64,000 bases of DNA, taken from NCBI RefSeq assembly GCF_040719265.1, contig NZ_JBFDAH010000001.1, positions 412,220-476,219 of the forward strand, written 5' to 3'. Within the stretch, counting starts at the first letter, position 1. Each line of letters begins with the position of its first letter. Under the pieces are notes generated by a model. It saw only the letters and a list, made by a program, of their open reading frames with translations, did not search any database and was not told where the DNA came from. The position numbers and the translations under genes are program-made. This stretch comes from Aliikangiella maris. Its GTDB lineage: Bacteria > Pseudomonadota > Gammaproteobacteria > Enterobacterales > Kangiellaceae. Shown here in pieces: positions 36,201 through 44,347 of this stretch.

Positions 36201-39200
36201 TTAAAGAGCAATTGGCGTATTGGCCCCAAGTCCGGTTCCATATACAATTGCATTGAGTAATAGCCGGTTACTGGCTAAAGTCGAACCTCGAAAGTTTGGT
36301 TGGCCTGCAAATAAAATAATTTGTCCATTACCCAATCGCTCTCTACTGAGGTAGGCCGCATTGGCAATCCGTTGTGCTGCTTCGGGCCAGAGTAGTCCAC
36401 TCATTCGCAGCTTTAATTCATACTCATCAGGTAAGCTAGACCAACCTACGCGGCGAATTTTTTTGTTATCTTTTAAACTGCTTGTTAGTTTTTGCCATAC
36501 AGATTTATCCATTTTTGAAAAGCTACCTAAACGAACCGGTGCTTGCGATCCTCTGGCAGACATTAAAATAGGGTGATTGGCAAATAGTAAAGGAATGGTT
36601 TCAGGTGTACCAAATGTTAACCAGTGTTTTTGATCGACTCGCGCCGCGACCATTGCACCTGATGGCATAAATTGTCGTTGCCACTGGTCAATTGATTTAA
36701 GCTCTTTCTCATTTTTATATTGACCTTGTTGTAATGGACTGTTGAGTTCTTCTAAAACCTTGTGACTCCAGATTTGTTCGAAGTTTTCTACCGGTTGCTG
36801 AGCTAACCATTCTTGTTGTAGAGCTAAATCATATTGTTGTATGTTTTTAAAACTTTCATCAATAGGACGAACTTGACTAAATTGAGCTTCGGGATTGATT
36901 AAATCCTGAATTGAGCCGTCTACCGCAATTAATGTTCCACCATTAGATACCCAGTTTTTTAATGCGTCCAGTTGCGGTTTAGATAAAGAGCCATAATAGC
37001 GATCAGGTAAAATCAATGTGTTGTAACGACGTAAATCGTTGTAGGAAAATGTTACCGCGTCTAAATGCGAATGTCTTATGCCAAGATTATTATCAATGCT
37101 GAACCAAATTGAACCATAATCGTAAGTGTTAATTCCTGCATTAGTTAAGATCGCTATTTGAGGTCTCGATAGCATTCTAAAATGAGAGCCACCAATATCA
37201 GGTAAATCGCCATCGCCCAAACCATCGTTAATCGCAATGGCACTAACTTTTAGATTTTGTGCAGTTGATTCAACGACTGAGGTCAAATCTTGGTTTTGAT
37301 ATTGATTATCATAGCGCGAGACAACTACCGAGCCACGGCTAAATTGTTGGCCATCGAGTTCGGCTGCTTTATCGATAACTCTGACCTTTATACCTTGCTC
37401 TAATAATTGAGCGGCAAAGCCAACTGAAGCATCATTGGCACCGTCTACAACATAAGCAATGTAATCTTTTTTCTTAACTATCGCTGGTGCGGGTTCAGGC
37501 GACTGATAAACAGCAAGATTATTAGAGACATATTCAGGGATAGTATAAGCCGTTAGCCCATGCATCATGGTGAGATTCCAGGCAGTTGTGTCGTACATTA
37601 AACTGGAACCGTCACGCAATATTTTCTGACGCTCTTCAATCAGAACTTCGTTATCGATTTTCGCATCAAACTCTAAAATTGCAGTAATCAAGCGAGCTTG
37701 AGATTGCCGAGCTCGAATAATTAAACTTCCTTTAGGAAGTGTAACGTTTGTGGTTTCTCCTAATTGCGTTGTTACTTGATTAAAACTCATCGCTTTTGTC
37801 GTAGTGTGAATTTCAAATCCTTGAAGTTCCATCAGTCGAATAAAACCAAGCCAGCGCTTTGTATTTTTGGTTGGGGGTAGGGCAAAGGTAATATTGGCAA
37901 AAGGACTATTTGCCGAAATTAATTGGCGCTTATCATTAACAAAGTCTTCATACATCGCTTTAGAATGTTTAGCCAATGTTTTCAGATTCTCTATTGTGCT
38001 GACTAATTGATGATGCACTGATTCTTGATAAGTTAAAACTCTACCATTTGATTGCATGACGCCATCTTCAGCCATCCGCGCCTGCTCATAAAGAATGTGT
38101 ACTGAGCCCCTGAACTCTGAATAACTCGAATAACCAGGATATAAGTTTTCAAACCATTCGCCTGTAAAATAAGGCCAATGATTTTTGTCGAATGCCGCTG
38201 CTTGATCTTCGGCAAATGCCAATCCCCATTTTTTAGTGGCTGGCGAAAGATTTTTATTCACTGGCTCTCTGGCTGGGGCAAATAAATAAGAGCTTTGTGC
38301 ACCCATTTCATGCGCATCGATTACCAGCTGGGGATGCCATTCATTAATGGCTTTCACTCGACCAACGGTTTCGGGGTGTACGCCGAGAATAAAGTCTCTG
38401 TTTAAATCGAATAAATAGTGATTAGTTCTACCATAAGGCCAGACGCCAGCATGTAATAAAGATTGATCATCAATATTGGGTGATACACCTCGATTTTGTT
38501 GAAGGGCTTTAGTAAAGCGTGCGCGTCCATCAGGGTTCATTGAGGGATCAATAATGATAATACTTTTTTCAAGCAAACTCAGCGTTTCTGAATCGGTTGC
38601 AGCAGCTAAATGATAAATTGCAGCTAATGCTGAGTCAGAGCCTGAAGACTCATTGCCATGTATTGAATAAGCCATCCAAGAAACCGCAGGAAGTGCTTGA
38701 ATAATTTCTTTTTGTTGAGCTGTAGACAAATCTTTTGGGTTAGCAAGCTTGCTTAAATTTTGCTTGGTTTGTTCAATATTTTTCAAGTTTTGCGCGGTTG
38801 AAATTATCGCATAATAAAGTGGTCGACCTTCATGTGAGCGAGCATACTCAATTAGTTGAATTCTGTCGGAGCTATTGGAAATAGTCTTCACAATATTAAC
38901 AATTTGCTCGGGTGTCGCCGTTCTTTGACCAACGGGAAAACCAAGAATTGCATCCGGGGTTGGAATTTGCGGGTTGTACTCACCGGATAGTAATGGTTTA
39001 TTGTATTGCAACTCGGTTAATGGTGTTGGTTTTAGCTTAATTCCTGCAAAACCGGTTTGAGCCATGACTGCTATTAAAGCTGGCAGAATATATCGGGTTT
39101 TATTCGTACCATTTGTCTGGCGTGATGGATGAGATTTTTTATTACCAGTTAAAAGATTAATTGACTGTACGCCGATTTTGACATGATTAATTAGACGAGA

Positions 39201-39254
39201 CAGATACGCGTGATTAGTCTTTTTAAATGGCTTAAGTTGCCGATAGAGTTGCAT
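36201..39254 (-). CDS. Large M14 family zinc carboxypeptidase, membrane-anchored or exported
   Basis: A 1017-residue M14-type metallopeptidase. Zinc ligands are His199 and Glu202 (SIHGNESSG) and probably His315 (DAHEMG); DPSMNPDGRARF and NRD follow the M14 pattern. A hydrophobic stretch at about 55-70 (YILPALIAVMAQTGFAG) looks like a signal or anchor, but 54 mostly basic residues precede it. AAGGGG 8 bases before the ATG and the lack of any later start codon before the hydrophobic part support this long N-terminus. The C-terminal half contains a glutamine-amidotransferase-like fold region. Substrate unknown. Confidence 0.86.
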   Translation of the reverse strand: MQLYRQLKPFKKTNHAYLSRLINHVKIGVQSINLLTGNKKSHPSRQTNGTNKTRYILPALIAVMAQTGFAGIKLKPTPLTELQYNKPLLSGEYNPQIPTPDAILGFPVGQRTATPEQIVNIVKTISNSSDRIQLIEYARSHEGRPLYYAIISTAQNLKNIEQTKQNLSKLANPKDLSTAQQKEIIQALPAVSWMAYSIHGNESSGSDSALAAIYHLAAATDSETLSLLEKSIIIIDPSMNPDGRARFTKALQQNRGVSPNIDDQSLLHAGVWPYGRTNHYLFDLNRDFILGVHPETVGRVKAINEWHPQLVIDAHEMGAQSSYLFAPAREPVNKNLSPATKKWGLAFAEDQAAAFDKNHWPYFTGEWFENLYPGYSSYSEFRGSVHILYEQARMAEDGVMQSNGRVLTYQESVHHQLVSTIENLKTLAKHSKAMYEDFVNDKRQLISANSPFANITFALPPTKNTKRWLGFIRLMELQGFEIHTTTKAMSFNQVTTQLGETTNVTLPKGSLIIRARQSQARLITAILEFDAKIDNEVLIEERQKILRDGSSLMYDTTAWNLTMMHGLTAYTIPEYVSNNLAVYQSPEPAPAIVKKKDYIAYVVDGANDASVGFAAQLLEQGIKVRVIDKAAELDGQQFSRGSVVVSRYDNQYQNQDLTSVVESTAQNLKVSAIAINDGLGDGDLPDIGGSHFRMLSRPQIAILTNAGINTYDYGSIWFSIDNNLGIRHSHLDAVTFSYNDLRRYNTLILPDRYYGSLSKPQLDALKNWVSNGGTLIAVDGSIQDLINPEAQFSQVRPIDESFKNIQQYDLALQQEWLAQQPVENFEQIWSHKVLEELNSPLQQGQYKNEKELKSIDQWQRQFMPSGAMVAARVDQKHWLTFGTPETIPLLFANHPILMSARGSQAPVRLGSFSKMDKSVWQKLTSSLKDNKKIRRVGWSSLPDEYELKLRMSGLLWPEAAQRIANAAYLSRERLGNGQIILFAGQPNFRGSTLASNRLLLNAIVYGTGLGANTPIAL

Positions 39255-39479
39255 TAAAACGCCCCTTTTCTGAATTTATCTTTGTAGTTTGTGATGGACA
39301 CTAGCACTCGCTAACCTTAAAGGTCAATATCCGTTTGTTCTAAAGCATAGTGAATCTATACAATAAAGTGTAACTAAATTGTTCTGCCAACGAAGACTAT
39401 TTGGTAACTTGGAATAGAAATAAAATAATACGCAATCATTCATTTTGAATATAAAAGGGGAGTTAAAGCCTTAGCAAAA

Positions 39480-40166
39480 TTAAACCGTGATTGATGAAAT
39501 CTCTCTATATTCGCCCGGTTGCAAGTTATCCAGGCACCAATTTCCAATTTGAACTCGAATAAGGCGCAGTGTTGGAAAACCCGTAGCGGCGGTCATACGC
39601 CTAACTTGGCGGTTTTTACCTTCTCGAATAGTTAGTGCGATCCAGCTTGTCGGAATATTTTTTCTTTCCCTGATAGGTGGGGTTCGTGGCCAAATTGTTG
39701 AATTGACTTTATCGGTAGACAACACGTTTACTTGTGCGGGTTTGGTTTTACCATCCTTTAAAACAATTCCGCTTTTTAACTGCGCTAGCGCGGATGAATC
39801 AATTTTACCTTCTACTTGAACCCAATAAGTTTTACTTAACTTGAATTTAGGATGACTGATTTGCTGCTGTAATTTTCCATCATTGGTTAATAGCAAGAGT
39901 CCTTCTGAGTCTTTATCCAAGCGGCCTGCTGGGTATATATCTTTGATAGGGATAAAATTGGCCAGAGTTGAGTCTTGTGCTTCTCCACTGAATTGACACA
40001 GAGTGTTAAAGGGTTTATTGAATGCGTAAAGTAACGGCGATTGGGCTGTCGGGCTGGTAGTTTTGTTACGCAATGTCTTATTCGCCGCATTGTTATTCCG
40101 AGAAAATACCTTGTTCGAAGATCGATTATTGTGTGATTTGCTGGACGAACGCTTGTTGACTGTCAT
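39480..40166 (-). CDS. rluE: RluE-type 23S rRNA pseudouridine synthase
   Basis: Pseudouridine synthase of the RsuA/RluB-E/F family, best matching RluE (E. coli U2457). The catalytic Asp is in PAGRLDKDSEGLLLLT (about residues 80-95); YAFNKPFNTLCQFSG and RPIRE..NIPTSWIALTIREGKNRQVRRM follow. There is no S4 domain; the first 45 residues are a Ser/Asn/Arg-rich tail. Single gene, divergent from icd. Confidence 0.9.
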   Translation of the reverse strand: MTVNKRSSSKSHNNRSSNKVFSRNNNAANKTLRNKTTSPTAQSPLLYAFNKPFNTLCQFSGEAQDSTLANFIPIKDIYPAGRLDKDSEGLLLLTNDGKLQQQISHPKFKLSKTYWVQVEGKIDSSALAQLKSGIVLKDGKTKPAQVNVLSTDKVNSTIWPRTPPIRERKNIPTSWIALTIREGKNRQVRRMTAATGFPTLRLIRVQIGNWCLDNLQPGEYREISSITV

Positions 40167-40689
40167 ATGTGAAAAGATGTTCTAATTTGATGATAGAATT
40201 GCAAAAATAAACTAATCTAAATGATGTTTATTTATGACAATATTTCTGAAAATAATCGCAAAACTATGATTTTTATTGCAATTTAGCGTATAATCCGCAC
40301 GCTTGATTTTAGTCGCAATAAGTTTAATCGAGTTTAAAATTTAATTCATTATACTCTTAAATGTATTCGTGAAAAGATAAATGTTTTTATAAAAACTCAA
40401 CCTGTTTACGATAGTTTTTTAATAAGGGTATATCTCTACTTTAAATTCAGTAACTGATACTGTGCTCGATATTGAAGACAATATAAACTCGCTTTCGTAG
40501 CGTCCTAAAGTAGAAATTTTATAGTAGATAATTGTATAAATGCGCGACCATTTCTCGCAAAAGATTAAATATTAGACTAAACAAGTTATTTAAATCTGAC
40601 TGTCCGAAAAGATATCAAGTAATAGAAAGCCAATATTGGTATCGTTGACAGTCTTTTTGTCTGTTGAATCATTGACGTTAGGAAATCAA
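40167..40689. other. 523-bp divergent region between rluE and icd
   Basis: Holds a strong-looking -10 (GCGTATAATCCGC, TATAAT at 40289-40294) about 390 bp before the icd ATG, a second TATAAA near 40538 also followed by a GC-rich discriminator, and a branched structure at 40436-40513. No coding frame with a ribosome site was seen apart from a 5' extension of icd that lacks support. Confidence 0.55.
40436..40513 (+). ncRNA. Candidate structured RNA element in the icd leader
   Basis: CUACUUUA (40436-40443) pairs perfectly with UAAAGUAG (40506-40513) and encloses three small hairpins: CAGU/ACUG (40448-40451 with 40459-40462), AUAUUG/CAAUAU (40469-40474 with 40479-40484) and CGCU/AGCG (40490-40493 with 40499-40502). 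The layout is that of a multi-branched cis-acting RNA. It matches no class I know. Found by eye; may be chance in AT-rich DNA. Confidence 0.35.
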
Positions 40690-42909
40690 ATGACAACTTC
40701 GAAAATTATATATACTAAAACTGATGAAGCCCCAGCGCTTGCTACATACTCGTTATTGCCAATTATTAAAGCATTTACAAAGCCTGCTGGCATTGAGGTT
40801 GAAACACGAGATATTTCACTGTCAGGCCGGGTTATTGCAAATTTTCCTGATTATTTAACAAATGAACAAAAAATATCAGATGCATTAGCGGAGCTTGGTG
40901 AATTAGCCAAGTTGCCAGAAGCAAACATAATTAAATTGCCAAATATCAGTGCATCAATTCCACAATTAAAAGCCACTATTAAAGAACTGCAAGATAAAGG
41001 GTATGCGTTACCAGATTATCCTGAAGAACCTAAAAATGACCAGGAAAAATCGGTAAAAGCACAATATGACAAAGTTAAGGGAAGTGCGGTAAACCCTGTT
41101 TTACGCGAAGGAAACTCTGATCGCCGAGCGCCTTTATCAGTTAAAAACTTTGCTAAAAAGAATCCTCATTCAATGGGGCAATGGCAAGCTGATTCAAAAT
41201 CGCATGTGGCGAGTATGTCAGATAATGACTTTTTCGGTAGCGAGCAATCAACAACTATTGAAAATGAAGGGAGCCTAAAAATTGAGTTGATTGATAATGC
41301 TGGGCAAGCGACAACCTTAAAGCAAAGTGTACCGGTACTTCAGGGTGAAATTGTTGATTCTTCAACGCTTAGCGTTAAAGCATTACGTCGCTTCATTGCG
41401 CAAGAAATTGAAAAAGCGAAACAGGAAGGTGTGTTATTTTCGCTACATTTAAAAGCAACGATGATGAAAGTCTCTGATCCAATTATTTTTGGGCATGCTG
41501 TGTCAGTATACTACGCCGATGTTTTAGCACAATATGCTGATGAATTTGATCGTTTGGGTGTTGATCTCAATAATGGAATTGGTGATGTTTATACCAAAAT
41601 TCAATCATTGGATGAAGCCAAGCAAGATGAAATCAAAGCTGCAATTTTGGCGGTTTATGAAAAACAACCACCATTAGCGATGGTTGACTCAGATCGTGGA
41701 ATTACTAATTTGCATGTGCCTTCTGATGTAATTGTTGACGCATCAATGCCAGCAATGATTCGCTCTTCGGGACAAATGTGGAACGCACAAGGTCAACAGC
41801 AAGATACAAAAGCAGTTATTCCAGATCGTTGTTATGCGGGTGTTTATCAGGAAACTATTGATTTTTGTAAGAAAAATGGCGCATTCGATCCGGCAACAAT
41901 GGGATCTGTGCCTAATGTTGGTTTAATGGCTCAAAAAGCGGAAGAGTATGGTTCACATGATAAAACTTTTGAAATTGCAGCTGATGGTGTTGTCAAAGTA
42001 ACAGATAATACTGGCAAGGTAGTTTTTGAACAGTCGGTCGAAAAAGGTGATATTTGGCGAATGTGTCAGGTGAAAGATGCACCGATTCAAGACTGGGTAA
42101 AACTGGCCGTTAATCGTGCGCGATTGAGTAATACGCCTGCTGTGTTTTGGTTAAATGAGCAACGCGCTCATGATGCTGAATTGATCAAAAAGGTTAACCA
42201 ATATTTACCTGAGCACAACACGGATGGGTTGGAAATTTATATTAAATCACCAGTTGAAGCGACTCGTTATTCTTTAGAGAGAATGAAAGCAGGTCAAGAT
42301 ACTATTTCGGTAACTGGCAATGTGCTGCGTGATTATCTAACCGATCTTTTCCCTATTTTAGAACTGGGTACCAGCGCTAAAATGTTATCCATTGTGCCAT
42401 TGATGAATGGTGGTGGATTGTTTGAAACAGGTGCTGGTGGATCTGCCCCGAAACATGTACAACAATTTGAAAAAGAAAATCATTTACGCTGGGATTCATT
42501 AGGAGAGTTTTTAGCGTTAGCGGCTTCTTTGGAACATTTGAGTGAATTTGCGAATAACCCAAAAGCGAAAGTGCTATCTCATGCGCTTGATCGTGCGACA
42601 GGTTTATTTTTAGATAATAATCGCTCACCTTCGCGTAAAGTTGGAGAAATTGATAATCGAGGTAGCCATTTTTATCTGGCTTTATATTGGGCACAACAAA
42701 TGGCTGAACAGTCTGAAGATACCGAATTACAAAGCTTCTTTAAGCCAATTGCTGAGGCCTTAACCGCTAAGGAGTCAACGATTGTTGATGAATTAAATGG
42801 TGTTCAAGGACAGCCAATGAGTATTGGTGGTTATTACTTACCCAATGATGACTTGGCAGAAAATGCGATGAGACCTAGCGCAACATTTAATGAGATTTTA
42901 TCTGTATAA
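40690..42909 (+). CDS. icd: Monomeric NADP-dependent isocitrate dehydrogenase
   Basis: TCA-cycle enzyme converting isocitrate to 2-oxoglutarate with NADP+, of the monomeric ~80 kDa class (IDH-II). Family sequences include KIIYTKTDEAPALATYSLLPI at the N-terminus (in part), NPVLREGNSDRRAP, HGVASMSDNDFF-like HVASMSDNDFFG and EIDNRGSHFYLALYWA. The frame opens at 40636, but the ATG at 40690 has AGGA about 7 bases upstream and gives the usual 739-residue length, so I chose it. Followed by its own terminator; cspD-clpS-clpA follow as in related genomes. Confidence 0.95.
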   Translation: MTTSKIIYTKTDEAPALATYSLLPIIKAFTKPAGIEVETRDISLSGRVIANFPDYLTNEQKISDALAELGELAKLPEANIIKLPNISASIPQLKATIKELQDKGYALPDYPEEPKNDQEKSVKAQYDKVKGSAVNPVLREGNSDRRAPLSVKNFAKKNPHSMGQWQADSKSHVASMSDNDFFGSEQSTTIENEGSLKIELIDNAGQATTLKQSVPVLQGEIVDSSTLSVKALRRFIAQEIEKAKQEGVLFSLHLKATMMKVSDPIIFGHAVSVYYADVLAQYADEFDRLGVDLNNGIGDVYTKIQSLDEAKQDEIKAAILAVYEKQPPLAMVDSDRGITNLHVPSDVIVDASMPAMIRSSGQMWNAQGQQQDTKAVIPDRCYAGVYQETIDFCKKNGAFDPATMGSVPNVGLMAQKAEEYGSHDKTFEIAADGVVKVTDNTGKVVFEQSVEKGDIWRMCQVKDAPIQDWVKLAVNRARLSNTPAVFWLNEQRAHDAELIKKVNQYLPEHNTDGLEIYIKSPVEATRYSLERMKAGQDTISVTGNVLRDYLTDLFPILELGTSAKMLSIVPLMNGGGLFETGAGGSAPKHVQQFEKENHLRWDSLGEFLALAASLEHLSEFANNPKAKVLSHALDRATGLFLDNNRSPSRKVGEIDNRGSHFYLALYWAQQMAEQSEDTELQSFFKPIAEALTAKESTIVDELNGVQGQPMSIGGYYLPNDDLAENAMRPSATFNEILSV

Positions 42910-42949
42910 CATTTGTATATCTGGTCCGTTCATCATTGAATTTATCAAT

Positions 42950-42987
42950 GGATTAAGATAGCTCTAAACTATCTTAATCCCAGTTTT
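42950..42987 (+). terminator. icd terminator
   Basis: GGATTAAGATAG, 7-nt loop, CTATCTTAATCC (perfect 12-bp stem, 42950-42961 and 42969-42980) followed by CAGTTTT, 40 bp after the icd stop. Confidence 0.8.
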
Positions 42988-43245
42988 ACCATACTATTTT
43001 CTTCTTTTCGTCATCTAAACTCAGATCTTAATTTACTTTTATTGCCAAATTGAATTTTGAATTAATCGCATATTGATTCAAAGTCAATTTTATTGTCTTC
43101 AAAGTTTCACTGAACTGTTTATCAATAATCATTTTATTTAAGTAATGCTATTAAATTTAAAGTTAGACTAAAAGACAAATTAAATTGAATAAAACATTAA
43201 TTAATTGGTTTAGTAGATGTATTTGTGATTGTTTTGTAATGGCAA

Positions 43246-43360
43246 TTATAAATAAAAGTGTATACTAAAAAGTAAGACCGAAAATAAGACTTTGCAAACG
43301 AATTGCATTTAGAGATTTTTACAGATGCAAGAACGCCCTTTATCAAGGGCGTCTATTTTT
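43246..43360 (+). ncRNA. Candidate small RNA ending at an orphan terminator
   Basis: A -10-like TATACT at 43261 and a strong terminator (ACGCCCTT, loop TATC, AAGGGCGT, then CTATTTTT; 43333-43360) frame about 90 nt on the plus strand. The icd transcript already has a terminator at 42950, so this one has no gene to serve. Within it GCAA/TTGC near 43294-43307 can form another hairpin. It points towards the cspD 3' end. The -35 is poor. Confidence 0.35.
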
Positions 43361-43378
43361 AAATTTGTGAGTACTTCT

Positions 43379-43630
43379 CTATTCGTGAGTACTTTGTTGT
43401 TCTTGTTTTATCTGCTTAGATTCAGCGCCGATTGGTGTGATGTCTAAAGCATGAAGACCTTTTGGTCCTTCGCAAGTGTCAAAAACAACTTCCTGACCTG
43501 CTTTAAGGCTTTTATAGCCTTCCATTTCAATTGTTGAATAGTGCGCAAAGATATCGTCGCCGCCGTTATCTGGTCGGATGAAACCATATCCCTTTGCATT
43601 GTTAAACCACTTAACTGTGCCTGTAGCCAT
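43379..43630 (-). CDS. cspD: CspD-like cold-shock domain protein
   Basis: An 83-residue single-stranded nucleic-acid-binding protein. RNP1 is KGYGFIRP and RNP2 is DIFAHYS; the fold covers residues 1-67 and a short Q/K-rich tail follows. Identification as CspD rests on its place directly divergent from clpS-clpA, a conserved arrangement, and on the DNGGDDIFAHYSTIEMEGYKSL type sequence, given here in parts. In E. coli CspD inhibits replication in stationary phase. Confidence 0.88.
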   Translation of the reverse strand: MATGTVKWFNNAKGYGFIRPDNGGDDIFAHYSTIEMEGYKSLKAGQEVVFDTCEGPKGLHALDITPIGAESKQIKQEQQSTHE

Positions 43631-43945
43631 TTTATCTACTCCTCATTTTCCCTTCATCGTTGAATAATAACCAGTCTGACAATAATAGCCGGAATTTTTG
43701 CTAAATAAGTAGAACGGTTTTGCAACTTTATTCATTAAACTAGCAAATGAAAGCGCTCAATAAATGTCATATTTAAAATACTTTGTCAAGATGTATTTGT
43801 TTATATTATAAGCAGAGATGTTTCAGAAAGATTAAGCATTGAAAAATAACTAGTTATCCCCCATTAATGTCGCATAGAATGGTATTGTTAGAGAAAGCTC
43901 TTAACTTGGAGCTGCAAATTTGAAAACATTGACTAGAATTAAGAT
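43631..43945. promoter_or_regulatory. Divergent cspD / clpS promoter region
   Basis: 315 bp, AT-rich. A plus-strand pair TTGTCA (43783) and TATAAG (43807) with 18 bp between could drive clpS, leaving a leader of about 125 nt. No clear operator was recognised. Confidence 0.45.
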
Positions 43946-44275
43946 ATGAGCAACGAAGATATTGATAAGGAAGGGCAGGAAGAAAGTGGAGTTGCTGTTG
44001 CTGAATCGACTCCCGAAACTAAAAAGCCAAGGATGTATCGAGTTGTCATATTAAATGACGACTACACGCCAATGGATTTTGTGGTGCAGGTGCTGAAGCG
44101 CTTTTTTCATAAGACAACTGAGCAGGCAACGAAAGTGATGCTACAGATACATTATGAAGGACAAGGAACCGCCGGGATTTATACGGCGGAAATCGCGGAA
44201 ACTAAAGTTGTAATGGTTAACGACTTTTCTCGTGCAAACGATCATCCGTTGATGTGCACTATGGAAGCAGAGTAA
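43946..44275 (+). CDS. clpS: ClpS, N-degron adaptor of ClpAP
   Basis: Adaptor that binds proteins with N-terminal Leu, Phe, Tyr or Trp and delivers them to ClpAP. The 109-residue protein has an acidic flexible N-terminus (about 1-30) and the folded core with YRVVILNDDYTPMDFVVQVL and HYEGQGTAGIYT. The Asn-Asp (NDD) and Met of the recognition pocket are present. clpA follows by 72 bp, probably on the same transcript. Confidence 0.95.
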   Translation: MSNEDIDKEGQEESGVAVAESTPETKKPRMYRVVILNDDYTPMDFVVQVLKRFFHKTTEQATKVMLQIHYEGQGTAGIYTAEIAETKVVMVNDFSRANDHPLMCTMEAE

Positions 44276-44347
44276 ATGGGGTCGAGGTTAGAGTTATCGC
44301 CTTGCGCATGATATTTTTACCTAATGTTAAGATAAGGTGTAGTAACG

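Larger units (their letters stand above)
42910..43378. other. 469-bp region between icd and cspD
   Basis: AT-rich. Contains the icd terminator, then about 250 bp in which I see nothing, then the candidate small RNA with its terminator at 43333-43360, 18 bp before the end of the convergent cspD gene. Confidence 0.6.

Noticed and set aside
40636..40689. 18-residue N-terminal extension of icd
   Set aside because: The downstream ATG has a good ribosome site and gives the family's usual N-terminus.
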